Assembly: GCF_963678635.1 (NCBI RefSeq)
Contig: NC_087071.1
Location: forward strand, 8,791,842 to 8,855,841
Length of the DNA: 64,000 bases
Origin: Symsagittifera roscoffensis
Lineage: Eukaryota > Xenacoelomorpha > Acoela > Convolutidae
Reading direction: 5' to 3'
The notes under the pieces: model-generated
Database searches by the model: none
The model's input: the letters and a program-made list of their open reading frames with translations, nothing else
What the model was told of the DNA's origin: nothing
Translations under genes and position numbers: made by a program
Part shown: piece by piece, positions 1 through 10,682 of the stretch
Numbering within the stretch: position 1 is the first letter of the stretch
How the letters are laid out: every line of letters begins with the position of its first letter

Positions 1-83
1 TATAAATCCAAAAGGAGTGACCGCACTCTGACTGGAGCATTCTTAGAAATGGAAATATCAATGGCCAATGTGGAGAGAGCAAA

Positions 84-1484
84 TTGAAAGACTTCAAGCC
101 ATCTCCCATGAATCATGAAAAGGGAAGTGTCGCAGGACAACTAACTCCAGTAGAGTACAACCGATTAACAGTATCGGAGACTGTGTCGATATGTGAACCC
201 ACCGGTGGATACATGGAGATGTTAGAATACCGAAACTCGGCTAGAGGGTATGTAATGGCCCTGGAAGACGAAAAAGCCATGGAGGGTTATCTGGAAACGA
301 TGTTGCAAGGCACCACCCTCAAGCAGAAGGCGTATGGAACTGTGGCGTCGTCTGACATACAGGCGGAAACGATCGAGCAGTTAGTGAGCCTTCCATGGAA
401 AGCAGTAGTATTGAGGTATTTCGAAGAAGAAATGAGGACTACGCCAAGAATACATGCTCTCGTGGCAGTACCTTACGTAAGAACAGAGTTACAACTAATG
501 TTCGCCTGGTGCATGATGGGACTGACTCGCGAAGAATATGATTCAGAAGAAAGGAAGAGATCAAAAGAAGAAAAGGTTTTCCTTATGACGAATCTGGGGG
601 ATCTGATAGTCCAGGAGGGAGCAGCAGTAGCGTGTGCGAAGCGGAGAGACGCTCTCTGTTTCATTCGATTCCTGATAGAGCAGATTTCAGTACCTGCATT
701 AAACACTTGTGTTAAAATGTTGAGGGAAGGCGATGAGCGAACGAAAGCCTTATTCTTGCTAGCACTGCTGGATATGCAGCAAAGTAAACCGATGAGGGTG
801 AACATGAAAGAACCTGAGGAATTGGAACCCATGAAAAAGATAGACGAAATCAGGAGATTCTCAAACAAGGAGCTGAGACTCACTAAAGAATCTATGGGAG
901 CATTGCCGAAATCCAGTGAATACTGTGGACCTATCAAGAAGAAATCGTATGGCTACGTATCCGGGATCATAGGGATCCTGTACAATCCTTTCCTGAGTGA
1001 AGACATACGGGATTGCTTCTTCGATTATGAGCAGGCGGTGTTGCTAAGATTCTGGACGTCCAGAATTGTAACGATTAAGAGCGTTAACAATCCACAGGCC
1101 AAATTGTGACTGGTCTTGGAAGAAGAGGTGACTGCACCTTCAGTACCAAAATCCGACAACAGAGTGGAGTTTGGGTTGGGATTCTCAGATGAATTACTGA
1201 GAACGAGCTTGATGACAGTGTGGGAATTGATGAGGCCATCATGGTGTCCTAGTCCCAACGCTGACTCAATATTACGGGCGACACAAGACGTACAGAGGGA
1301 ACTGAATGCAGACTGTAACCTGCGTGACCTCAACATCATATATAATGTGATGATAACGGCCTCTAAGAGCAACGGAGAAGATAAAGTGGAGTTGCCTGGC
1401 TGGGGACCAGAAGACTGGGTCAAACCTGGTAGCTGTCTGGCGGAAGTCTGTGGACTGGAGGGTCACGTTTTTATGGAGGTCTGA
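84..1484 (+). pseudogene. decayed intronless coding region, N-terminal part, unknown family
   Basis: One reading frame is open from base 6 (stop at 3-5) to a TGA at 1107-1109 and then continues in the same frame to a TGA at 1482-1484, giving about 341 plus 125 codons. The first in-frame ATG is near 108, so the true start may lie elsewhere. Base composition is clearly richer in G+C than the AT-rich flanks and there are no introns, which suggests a mobile-element or viral origin rather than an ordinary host gene (inference). A YGYVSGI motif near residue 292 recurs as GYVSGI in the downstream part (1487-2989), so both parts probably belong to one broken gene. I do not recognise the family. Confidence 0.4.
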
Positions 1485-1486
1485 AC

Positions 1487-2989
1487 TGTGTGAAGACCCT
1501 GGAGAAACAACACAAGCAATTGACAGTATTGTTTGGAAACGTAGTGATGAAAGCTAGAACAGAAACGGAACTGATAGCAGATTGCCATGGAGGAACCGAT
1601 GCGAATCTAGTGACTGCACTAGGATTCTAGAGCATGTTTGGTTCATTAGAGTCACTATTGAATCTGGAACAGAAACATGAGATGGTCACAGCCATCAGCG
1701 TAGAAGTATTCCCAGGAGTGCTGCAGACTGAGCAGAAATACATAGGAAAATGGAGGGAAGCAATCGAGACAAAAATGAACATCAGACACAGCGAAACTTA
1801 TTGTAGACCATCAGGAGCACGATATTTGGTGGGTTCAAATTTGGCTCCAATGTGCAAGAGCAGATACCCCGTACATTTCGTAGCTGTGGACGTGAAGAGT
1901 ACAAGAACGATTGTGGATCAAGCCTTCTCAGTGCCGAAGTGTGTGAGACTGGCGAGAATGTCCGAGAAGTCTTACGAGTTACTATGTAAGATGTTCTCAG
2001 CAGTTCCAGAGAGAACCAAAGAAGAATTGGAGTCAATATTAGGGAAGAAGTTCATGGGATATGTGAGCGGGATTTTCAGTGACTTTGGGAGACAGAAACA
2101 GAGAGGATCAACTGTCATAGATTACAATGCAGTAGATGAGAATGATGAAGTCCACCGAGTGATGATGGAAGTGGAACCATTGCTGGAAGCTTCGGGAAAA
2201 CGTAATTGGAATAGCATCAAGTTGACGCGTGACGAGTTTCCTTGCCACTGCTTGCTGCAGACCTGGTGGTATCCCAAGCGTAGTAATCTGATGTTGATCT
2301 GGGAATCTGGAGAGCTGCTCTCCATGGGTTTACCAGATTCATCACAGCCCGTAACAATAGTGATAGTGGGAGTTATGATGGCGATACGATGGCTGGAAGC
2401 TCATGTGAGAAAAAATAATAGACAGGAGGCACCGACGAGAGAACAATTGCGGAAATTAGATTGTCTAAAAGATTTAGATCTTTTTGAGACAATGTGCAAA
2501 GTTCTAAACATTCCGATGGAAGTGAAGAAGATATGGGCAAGAAAACGATTGATGCCATGGTTCAGAGCTAACATGACTGCATGGTTGTACGAGTATGCGA
2601 AAAAGCATATGTCGAAGCATGGCAGAGTGTACAGTGAATATCAGCTGGACATTGGAGCAGGAGCTTTCCAGCGAGCTCTCGTGACTCATCGGAATGCAGT
2701 GACCACCGCTGTGAAAAGAATATCCAGGACGAGTGAACGTAGTGGAAAGGAGAAAGCAGAGATGCTGAAAGAAGATTTGGAGAGAAACGTGACGTTGTGT
2801 CTCCACGACAGCTTCTGCAGGAACAGAGAATCTAACGTGGATCCCCTACCTTGCTGCAAACAGAGGGTAGAAGAGCAGAAGTGTTGGAGGACGGCTTCCA
2901 GCAGCGTCAGGATAGCTAACGACGTGTTGCAAGATACGGAGACTGAGAGTGCAGAGTCAGTATCACAAGAGGAAGAAATGGAGCATTGA
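1487..2989 (+). pseudogene. decayed intronless coding region, C-terminal part, unknown family
   Basis: This frame continues from the upstream frame after a +1/-1 shift between about 1440 and 1487. It is interrupted by a TAG at 1628-1630, after which an ATG at 1634 opens 451 codons to 2989. Visible features are a GYVSGI motif near residue 140 (matching one upstream), a Cys-His-Cys followed by WW near residue 205, a hydrophobic stretch ending in MMAIRWLE near residue 255, and an acidic Ser/Glu-rich C-terminus. The coding-like composition extends to the stop and ends there. No polymerase, protease or capsid motif is visible. Gag-like or envelope-like protein of another element is possible but unsupported. 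Confidence 0.4.
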
Positions 2990-4723
2990 CGAATGACCGA
3001 AAAACAAGATGAAAAAAGAGACGAAATTAGAAGAATTTAGAAGTTTTAGAAATTCTAAACGACGAAAAAAGAAGAAAACAAAGGAGTGATGAAGAAAAGT
3101 TAAAACTCAGAAATGTTTTATGTGTGTGAAAAACTCAAGTGAGAAACCAAGCAACCAAGTTGTAATTGAAAACTGAAACATTTAGTTGAGTTTTGAAATT
3201 GTTGCATTTATAAATTTGCATTTTGATTTTAGTTGAAGTGGCTTTAGAGACACTCACTTACTATTTATTTAGGAGGGCTTAAGTAAAGGAGTATATTTAA
3301 ATATTCCAGCCTGCATGACTGTTTTTATTCAGCTAGGAGAACTGATCACTTTGTGGTGACATGAAAGGCTTGGGTAATCTCTCGAAGAGGGAGATTGTTT
3401 CATTGTTCTTTCTAACCACAGAGTTTCTTAGTTTTAATATTCAGGACAATAACAAGCAAGATTTCCGAAGGGAAGAAGCATAGTAGGATAATTTTAGCTT
3501 GTTGGTTGGCAGGACTGTCCTGCAAGCCAACACCTTTTAAATCTAAGAGAAAAAGTTTTAATCGGGACATCGACATTGGAAGTCGGAAAATATGTTTTAT
3601 CTTAGGTCATATCCTCAATGTGCAGATAAATGAAAGAATTTGAAGGCTATAGTGATGTAGTATGATGCCATTTATATTCTGCAGTGAGTCGATGTGACGT
3701 GGATAAAAGTAATTTCGTGCATTTTGTAAATTCTGTTCGATGACACTGTATCTATTTTACGAACATTGCGAGATTCAATGAGGACATTGACCGGACTGTC
3801 CGGGGAGTATGTGACATTCGACCAGAATGTGTAAAATGCAATATCTGCAGAATTCGAAATTTTAGCAGCGAGCCTTCCGGATTGGTGATTATTAAGAATT
3901 AAGAACGTTATTGGAACGATTGGTCAAACGGTGAGGGCTAGAATATTCTGGTATTTTAAAATTTTAAAAATTCGAATTATGACGTCATATTTCTGAGAAA
4001 CGTCAGAAACGGCCATTTTGGCAGAAAAGCTAAAAGACAACAGAACAACATTAGTTGCGCGGACGAGAAGTACGAAAATTGGGAGAAAAAACAATAGCCG
4101 ATTGCAGAAATAGCAGTGAACACTCCGAGTTGCAACTATTGTGTCGCTACAATAGTTGCAAGGCCGTTGCAGACAACGGTGAAGGGTGGAGGACAGCCTT
4201 CCGGATAAAGAAGAAGTCAAGATTAGCGAGCTTGATTCAGTGGATTCAAGAATCCAGAAGGGTTTCGGGACTGAAACTTTTAGCCTGTTATATAGACTTT
4301 TAGCTTCTTTTCATGTCCTGATTTGAATTTAATTAACATCTAGATTCATTTTGATAACGATGTAAAGCTAGGAGTTGGGGGAAAGGGTTGATCCATCTTC
4401 GATGGAGATGATGATTTTTATCTACTGAACAAAAACAATAGTAATATAAAAAATAGTAGTAGCCCTGTTTTTAGGAGTGACCTCGTGGTCTGGGGATACT
4501 GAGACCCAGCCATGAGCTCACTATTTCTGCATGTAATCTAGTTAATTTGAGTGTTTTGACCGAAGCCGAAAGCAGTAACGTTTTTGTCGACCCGATGTTA
4601 GAAAAGACCACCGAAAAGTACTGGCTTGGTAGAGACGGTGAAAAGCATGCAAAGCTCTGTTTAGACGTTAGCCAGTCGTCTTAAGACTTAGTTTTGTCTT
4701 CCGTCGATATGTATCTTCCGGGC
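2990..4723. other. noncoding region downstream of the decayed gene
   Basis: There is a purine-rich stretch straight after the stop (2990-3090), then AT-rich DNA. An imperfect inverted repeat lies around 3500-3530 (GGCAGGACTGTCCTGC core). The segment GGGGAG followed by TGTGACATTCG near 3805-3820 resembles a polypurine tract and an LTR start, but no matching LTR is in the window. No supported gene was seen. Confidence 0.5.
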
Positions 4724-4923
4724 NNNNNNNNNNNNNNNNNNNNNNNNNNNNNNNNNNNNNNNNNNNNNNNNNNNNNNNNNNNNNNNNNNNNNNNNNNNNN
4801 NNNNNNNNNNNNNNNNNNNNNNNNNNNNNNNNNNNNNNNNNNNNNNNNNNNNNNNNNNNNNNNNNNNNNNNNNNNNNNNNNNNNNNNNNNNNNNNNNNNN
4901 NNNNNNNNNNNNNNNNNNNNNNN
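4724..4923. other. assembly gap (200 N)
   Basis: An unbroken run of 200 N. The round length suggests a placeholder of unknown true size. It cuts a receptor exon on the - strand, so the continuation of that exon is missing. Confidence 0.99.
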
Positions 4924-5067
4924 AAAATTAGATACATTTTGGGCTTCCAGGAATCCAAGGCTTGTTTTTTCTCAGGGCGGCAGATAATGATATACCTTTC
5001 ATAAGACATTATCAGAACAATCAGACCATTAGCAACTACGGACACCTCGCCTCTGATATCGTTTTAA
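4924..5067 (-). CDS. partial exon of a rhodopsin-family G-protein-coupled receptor (TM3 and second intracellular loop)
   Basis: Read on the - strand, the segment encodes a hydrophobic helix ending in MSYERYIIICRP, the E/DRY motif at the cytoplasmic end of TM3 followed by the CRP start of intracellular loop 2. This is typical of class A peptide receptors, including nematode FMRFamide-like receptors. The 5' edge is an AG near 5068 (ATATCAG on the - strand), a plausible acceptor. The 3' side runs into the gap. Exons encoding a receptor N-terminus, TM1 and TM2 lie on the same strand at 30188-30352 and 29523-29702, so all three could be one gene interrupted by the LTR element. The Cys expected 25 residues before the Arg of ERY is not in this exon, so a linking exon would be missing. 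Confidence 0.55.
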
Positions 5068-6317
5068 TCAACAATTTAATCTTTATAGTCTTAACAAAGA
5101 AGGCACTAGATCTGGTCTAGCTTGCTAGTTCATTTCAGCAAAACAGTCTTTGTTTAGTAGTTTTTTTCGGGATGATGAAAAGTGCCTCATGTAGCATGAA
5201 TTAGAATTTTTTCAAGTTGCCGTCAGATAATAATTTTTTTTACCGTTTGGCAACATTTTTAATTTGAGGAAATTCATTTTGCGAGCTCTTTCAAAACAGC
5301 ATAAAATTTTTAAGCTCTTTAGGAATTGTGTTTCTTTGGCGCACTTTTTCTCAAAATTGCTATATAATGGAGCTAAACGCGCCAGGAGAAACACTAACCC
5401 AGGTTGACGTAAATACAACAAAGATATTCAGCATACAATTTCATTTATGGACGCTATAGAAAAAAAATTTTCAACTGTATGGTAAGCTTTTTTCACAGTA
5501 TGAAACTGTATGACAAGCTTTTTTTTCACAGTATGAAAATGAATGATAAACATTTTTTCACGGTATGAAACTGTATAATAGACAATTTTGGTCAACCCGA
5601 GAAATAGTCCGTTAATGATCCGGTATTGACAATTTTGATATTGAAAAATCTTAAAGTTTGTAAGCCATGTTCGAATTCGAATCATCAACCGTCTACTTTT
5701 TACCCACCCGGATTGACCACGATATACCAAAAATTCTAACCATACACGACCATACATTGGATCTATTCTAGAAAATGCTAATCACAACGTTCATGCATTT
5801 TTGTTAAAATAGTGGTGACATCGAAGTTTAAAATATTTTTGTGACGTTTTGGGTTGAAGTCCCTGTATTCTCATAAGCAAAAAATTAAAAAATTTATTTC
5901 AACTGTAATACGAATTTTTTACTCAAACAAACATCTGAAAAATGAATTTTTTTTGTGCTAACGTAGTGCTGGATACGTTGATATTACACTATTTTTTCTT
6001 TTTCTTTTGTTAGTTTTTTTTCGAAAAAGCTAAAAAAAAAACAATTTCGAAAAATCTATATATTTCCTTAAGATATCTATATTCAGATCAGTTTCGATTC
6101 ATTTTACATGGGAGACCTCTTAATATTTTTTGAATCAAGCTTTGAGTAACCATATTCGTCACTTGTGTTTAATAACGAAGACAGCCAACACAAACTTTTT
6201 GAGAAGTTAAATATAAAGTTGAAAAAAAAACACCGTTTTGGTTTGACAAACAGAGACGTTTCAAGCATTTTTTCTTCTTATGGAATTGCATGGAATTTCT
6301 TCTTATGGAATGATTAG
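5068..6317. other. AT-rich noncoding DNA
   Basis: Low-complexity AT-rich sequence with many short T and A runs. It holds one degenerate tandem repeat (5467-5585), listed separately. No convincing exon was seen on either strand. Confidence 0.5.
5467..5585. repeat. degenerate tandem repeat
   Basis: Three to four imperfect units share the pattern TTTTTTCACAGTATGAAA followed by CTGTATG and a variable AAGC/AAAC tail. Unit length is roughly 35-40 bp. It is noncoding and probably expanded by slippage. Confidence 0.6.
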
Positions 6318-6726
6318 CAGGGGCGGATCTACGATTTTCTCGAGGGAGAGGGGGTTTCAAAAATTTTCGAAATTTTCTAGGATGACCAAATTGATTTTCC
6401 GAGCTCTCCCAAAGACCTAAAAGTCCCTGTTTTAGCCAAAATTTCAGCGCCGCAGGAAAATTTTTTGAAAAAACAAAAAATCAAATCTTTTTTGGAGAAC
6501 TTTTACTAAAAACTCGCGCTTTTTCGGCGCACTCCCCCCTTGAAATTAGTATACTTTGGCACCGAATGCGCGTTTAGAAAAATTTTAGGGTCCGTCAGCC
6601 AAAAATGGATATCTCAAAATAGTTCAGAGAGGTGACCCTTTGAGTTGTCAGGGGCTCGAATCCCTGAAGTAGGGAGAAAGGAGCCTCAGCGCACCCGAAC
6701 CCCCAACCCCCCTGAATCCGGCCCTG
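6318..6726. mobile_element. nonautonomous hAT-type element (MITE)
   Basis: The element begins CAGGGGCGGAT and ends AATCCGGCCCTG, an imperfect terminal inverted repeat of about 12 bp. The flanks are ATGATTAG (left) and ATGATAAA (right), matching at 6 of 8 positions as expected for a decayed 8-bp hAT target duplication. It is 409 bp long and carries no transposase. A related but end-truncated copy lies at 28836-29452 and again at 62702-63317, so this is a dispersed family in the genome. Confidence 0.6.
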
Positions 6727-8865
6727 ATGATAAAAGGAAAAGGAAATTCTTGTTTTGCAATTTTAGTCAACACTGAAAATGTGGAATGTGATCAATGCAA
6801 ATAAAGGAAACAAGTTTTTTTGTCATTTTTTTCTATAAATTTGCTCAAAAACAGATGGGTTTTGAGTATGCTCCTCTTTGCTGTTGTTGAACGTTTATGT
6901 TTGTGGAAAACTCAGGAATAAGTTGTTGAATAGGAAATCCACAGCGTGGTTAGGGCATAAAGAACTGCACTATATTTGTTATATAGGTCATGGGCCAAGT
7001 TCAGCACAAAGTCATCACATGATACTAAGTTTCGATGTCCAACTGGCGTTCAAACTAATATACACATTTATAATTCTACGCTTTTGAGAATGTATATCAT
7101 AAAGAAAAAATAACTCTAATTAAAAACTTCATTTTTTTATTGTGCGTTTGACAAAACCAGCGTTATGTTTTTCAATTTTATCAAGTAAATAGATACACTA
7201 AAAGCTTTAACTTTGAACACCTGATGAGAAAAAGCTTTAAAAATCTCTGCTTACGGAACTATATCTTTACTATGTTGTCTACTTACCTCTTTGTAATTTA
7301 TAGTTTTTGACTATTTTAGTATATTTGATAGTCTATGATATATGTTATCAGAAAATTATAAAAATCAAATATAAATATATTGTAATGGGGGTATATTGAA
7401 AAGTAAACTTCGTACAGAATAAAAGTTTAAGCCTATTTATTGGTTATGGGGGGGGGGGGGCTGCAAAAGAATTGGCGAGGAAACGTTATGAGGGGGAGAG
7501 AAATTTGAGACTGATATTTTTTATACATCAATCAGGGCGATAACAGCACTGTAAACAAGGCTTACTCCTCAGTCAAAACATTCCGCAGTCAAAAATTTCC
7601 CAAACTTTACTGAGACATAGGTCGATTTTTTCCCGCTCTTATACAATTGCGGCTCTTTTCCGTTCTCATTCTATAGATCATTGTCCAAATATCTTCCAAG
7701 CCAAGGAAATCTCAAAAAAAAAAGAATTGCTAAACCTTAAATCAAAATTCTGTTTTTTCATTTTGTTATTTAGAGCTGAAAAAACTTATGTCTGAGATGG
7801 ACAAAGAAAATAAAACAATCATACAGAAGATCAAGTTCCAAATCCTGAAACAAATTTATTATTACATGATGGTAATAAATCATCCGTAACTTCACTCAAA
7901 ATTTACATCAAAAAACCATATACATCTACTTGCAAAGCGTCTTTAAACTTTTAAATCTTGTTTTTTAAACATTTCTGTGAAAATCTGACATTTTTTAACT
8001 TGTGGACCTAATAAACTTGTTGGCACACACCAAAAGAGCAGAATTTTATTAGAGCCCCGTGCTTTTTTTTTTAAAATTTCCATTGTTGCAAATAGTTTAG
8101 TACTTAACAGTTTCTAGCATATGGAAACTCCAATGATTGAAACTTCACCACTCTAAACTTAAGAAGCCGCCTAGAAAAATTGTTTACGGCTGCTTTGTAA
8201 TGTAAATTCCAAAAAATAAAGTGTTCAGTTAACATGTGCATACAGCCATGCGCTGATCTCAAGTGAGAACGAGTTTTTCTAAATGCTCTGAATTTCTTTT
8301 CAAGTTCAATCAAAACCAATATCCGGTGTCTCCAAACCATATACAGATCCCATTTCACCAGAAAAACAAACATTTGCACCAGAGTCAAGTTTATGAAAAG
8401 AAATGAGACAAAAATGCTGTCGTTCTTTTACGCGTTTGCTCCAAAAGCTTAGCATGCGCTCGCACCAAGGGATTTTTCAGATAATTCAATTGATCAAAAT
8501 GGGTTCTCTGACCAAAATGCTGATGGTGCATTGATGACATTTTCTTGGTCTATGGATGTGATTCAAGTTTCAAATACATCGATTGTACAATGACGAAACA
8601 ATGATGGTACATGCATTTACAGTTCAATTTCAGATACATTGATGGTACATTGACGAAACAGGGAATTTACGTGAATTGTACAGTTATGCAAAGGGCGGAG
8701 CAAAGGGGCACTCGTTAGGGGGGAAAACTTTTCAGAATCTTTTTGCAAATTGAGTTTAGCTTTGCAAAGTTTCTGCATAACTCATTTGGTAAATGCAGCA
8801 AATCTTGCAAACGTTTGCACGACTCGAAACAAAAACAAAATGGAAAACCAATCCATTTAAATGTG
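6727..8865. other. AT-rich noncoding DNA
   Basis: No supportable gene. It contains a 13-G run at 7448-7460 and a short degenerate repeat around 8520-8670 built on GATGGTACATTGA-like units. A 94-codon frame on the - strand at 8104-8388 has some coding-like character but no splice context or motif. Confidence 0.45.
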
Positions 8866-9024
8866 ATTTTCTACTTATTATATAATCATTATAATGGCTT
8901 TCAAATGAATTATAATGGGGGGGGTTTACAATGGCTTACAGGGGGGGGGGGGGGTAATTGCATGGGGGGCTCTGGAAGGGGGTAATGGCTTGGGGGGGGG
9001 GGGTAATGGAAGGTGGTTACATAA
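8866..9024. repeat. left flank of LTR element copy 1: G-rich duplicated segment
   Basis: Nearly the same as 61641-61797, including several long G runs (for example 8917-8924, 8941-8954 and 8992-9003) separated by TAATGG and TTACAATGG spacers. The runs differ in length between the two copies, as expected for slippage. The G runs could form quadruplexes (inference). It ends in the ATAA target duplication of the LTR element. Confidence 0.8.
9021..9024. repeat. target-site duplication, left, copy 1 (ATAA)
   Basis: ATAA directly precedes the 5' LTR and is repeated at 27927-27930 after the 3' LTR. The empty site at 61794-61797 has a single ATAA. Confidence 0.9.
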
Positions 9025-9434
9025 TGGAACCTGATCTAAACTACATTTTATGATTGGATAAATTAGATATTTTACCAATGTAAAGTATTTAATATTAACC
9101 AATCATGATCCATCTAACTAACAATCCACTTATTTGTAAGTGCTGAAATTACTTGTAATTTCAGCACCAGAGAGATTTGAATTTAACTTAGAAATTAGTT
9201 GAACTCTCCCGAGTACTTCAGCAGCCACAATAAACCAGTATACCCTAGATCTATTGAGCCTAGCAGAGACTAGTTAAACAACCTGAGACTAGATAGTATA
9301 AGAGTAAGATTAGGATCGGTATTAGACTAAGAAGTTGCACGAATCTATCCGGCCGAAAATAAGATAGCGTGACGAGCAGACGGTGTACCCTATCCGAAAT
9401 TACTCTATGAGTTAACCACTTAGGTCCTAACTCA
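9025..9434 (+). repeat. 5' LTR, copy 1
   Basis: Starts TGGAACCTGATC and ends CCTAACTCA. It matches 27517-27926 with two differences by eye (CCACAATAAA against CCGCAATAAA, and ACTTAGGTCC against ACTTCGGTCC). It contains an AATAAA poly(A) signal at 9229-9234 and a 13-bp perfect hairpin at 9140-9167. No confident TATA box was identified. Confidence 0.95.
9140..9167 (+). promoter_or_regulatory. LTR hairpin
   Basis: GTGCTGAAATTAC, a 2-base loop, then its exact complement. The same hairpin is in the 3' LTR at 27632-27659. In copy 2 (31147-31174 and the equivalent in the other LTR) one base differs, leaving a single mismatch. The role is unknown; an RNA element or a protein-binding palindrome is possible. 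Confidence 0.7.
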
Positions 9435-9436
9435 TC

Positions 9437-9459
9437 TGGTGCGACCATAAGTCTCGAAC
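9437..9459 (+). promoter_or_regulatory. primer-binding site, copy 1
   Basis: Two bases after the LTR comes TGGTGCGACCATAAGTC. Its reverse complement ends in CCA and, about 16 bases upstream of that, contains GTTCGAG, the conserved T-loop sequence of tRNAs. Both fit a tRNA 3' end as primer. The site is conserved in copy 2 (49307-49329). I cannot name the tRNA. Confidence 0.7.
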
Positions 9460-9521
9460 AAGACCTTAATAGCTTAGCATTAACCAATAATAGATTAGAA
9501 ATTAGACAAAACATTTACAAA

Positions 9522-9755
9522 ATGTTATACGACAATAATTTAATCGAAATGTCTCTACGACTCAATAGATCAGAGCCAATATTCCGAACGATAACAGAAC
9601 TACCCGGAATTGGAAGAAGACCTCGAACCAGAGACGACATACGACAAAGCAGAAACTTACCATATAGTTATATGATAGTTCGGCAAAAGCCAGAACAAAC
9701 TTTTGTATTTAGAATACTACTAGCAATGAATTTAGATTTTCATTTGCAAACATAA
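9522..9755 (+). CDS. 77-aa leader protein, unknown function
   Basis: A small ORF beginning 88 bases after the 5' LTR. The protein is Arg-rich with a central PGIGRRPRTRDD segment, and no domain is recognised. Copy 2 encodes the same length (49010-49243). By eye the two copies differ at 11 bases, of which nine are synonymous and two are conservative (Arg/Lys, Val/Ile), so the frame appears to be selected as protein. As the first ATG-containing frame of the genomic RNA it may be a regulatory upstream ORF, a leader peptide, or a first exon. I saw no strong splice donor inside it. Confidence 0.6.
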   Translation: MLYDNNLIEMSLRLNRSEPIFRTITELPGIGRRPRTRDDIRQSRNLPYSYMIVRQKPEQTFVFRILLAMNLDFHLQT

Positions 9756-10081
9756 AATTTTGAAGTCAATCTTCAAAATCATTTCAGGCGCTAAACAAAA
9801 TTATTAATATACAATAACGATTGCTAAAAAGATCTCAGATCGTTTTCCAAAATTCTGCAGTAATATACAAAACATGTTTGAAAAATATTTATTGAAAAAT
9901 CAAAATAAAAATTAGTAGCATGACAATAAATGATTAGTAATTATAAATCATCCTGTTGTTCCAGCTTCATCGCCTAAACATAACAGCAATCATAAGCTCA
10001 CTAATATCATAAAAATACTAAATCTATTCTTTACACAAATTTAAAACATTTTAAACTTAAATTCACTTAATTTTAAAATCA

Positions 10082-10166
10082 GATCATCAAGGCTTATCCT
10101 TGGATCTTAAATCATTTTCTATTTAATTAAATTTAAAACTTGATCATCAAGGCCTATCCTTGGATC
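10082..10166 (+). promoter_or_regulatory. two tandem RNA hairpins in leader, copy 1
   Basis: GATCATCAAGG, a 5-base loop and CCTTGGATC occurs at 10082-10106 and again at 10142-10166. Each folds as GATC plus CAAGG paired arms with a small bulge. Loop bases vary between the two (CTTAT, CCTAT) while the arms are kept. Both are present in copy 2 at 48596-48620 and 48656-48680. Confidence 0.6.
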
Positions 10167-10380
10167 AAAAAGAACAACTTTGTTCTCCCCCACCCACTTA
10201 AACGAGTGTCTAACGACCTCAAACGTCGATTCACTATCCAACCCTTTCTAAAAACCCAGGACTAATAGAAATTTTTGAACAAAACTAATCATTCAAATTA
10301 GGATAAACAGTGAAGAACTTCGGTTATTCATCCTTCACTTGATCCCCCTCTTACCAGACCCAGGATAAATCTTAGACTTA

Positions 10381-10501
10381 GTAAGTTTAAAATAGTATCT
10401 AACGAACTACTCGCGTTCTAATTATACCTGAACCCTGTGGATCGATTTACTATTCTCCAACCCTGAACACAATCACTACCCTTAAGTAAGATTAAGTAAG
10501 T
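10381..10501 (+). promoter_or_regulatory. candidate 5' splice donors in leader
   Basis: GTAAGT occurs at 10381 and 10496 and GTAAGA at 10486, all conserved at the same places in copy 2. They match the nematode donor consensus after GT. They could supply the leader of spliced subgenomic messages for the downstream genes, with the acceptor TTTTCAG ending at 20207 as one conserved candidate. No transcript evidence is available. Confidence 0.35.
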
Positions 10502-10682
10502 TAACACCTTAGCTTATACTAGCCACGAGAAAGTATAAAATCATTCTTCGGAATCGATATACTTTTCTCCCCAACCCTGAACAAATAGACCCAGGTTAGG
10601 CTAACAAAAAAATCGTAAGGACTAACAGTTTAAGCAAATAGAAATCATTTAACAACCTTTTGCATCCGTCATCCTAAACCTT

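Larger units (their letters stand above)
9756..10682 (+). other. structured untranslated leader, copy 1
   Basis: About 0.9 kb of AT-rich leader conserved in copy 2. It contains two tandem hairpins (10082-10166) and then stem-forming segments: AGTGAAG with CTTCACT (about 10310-10340), AATAGTA with TACTATT (about 10390-10453), and AAAGTATA with TATACTTT (about 10533-10566). The motifs CCAACCCT and ACCCAGG recur between them. This could be a packaging or translation-control region (inference). Confidence 0.5.

Noticed and set aside
3805-4660. Possible LTR starting TGTGACATTCG after a GGGGAG tract
   Set aside because: No partner LTR, terminal CA or target duplication could be found in the window.
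4668-5045. Continuous - strand frame through the N gap
   Set aside because: The gap length is arbitrary, so continuity across it means nothing. Only the part right of the gap (ERY motif) was kept.
8104-8388. 94-codon frame on the - strand with coding-like look
   Set aside because: No splice signals, motif or duplicate to support it; the region is otherwise noncoding.
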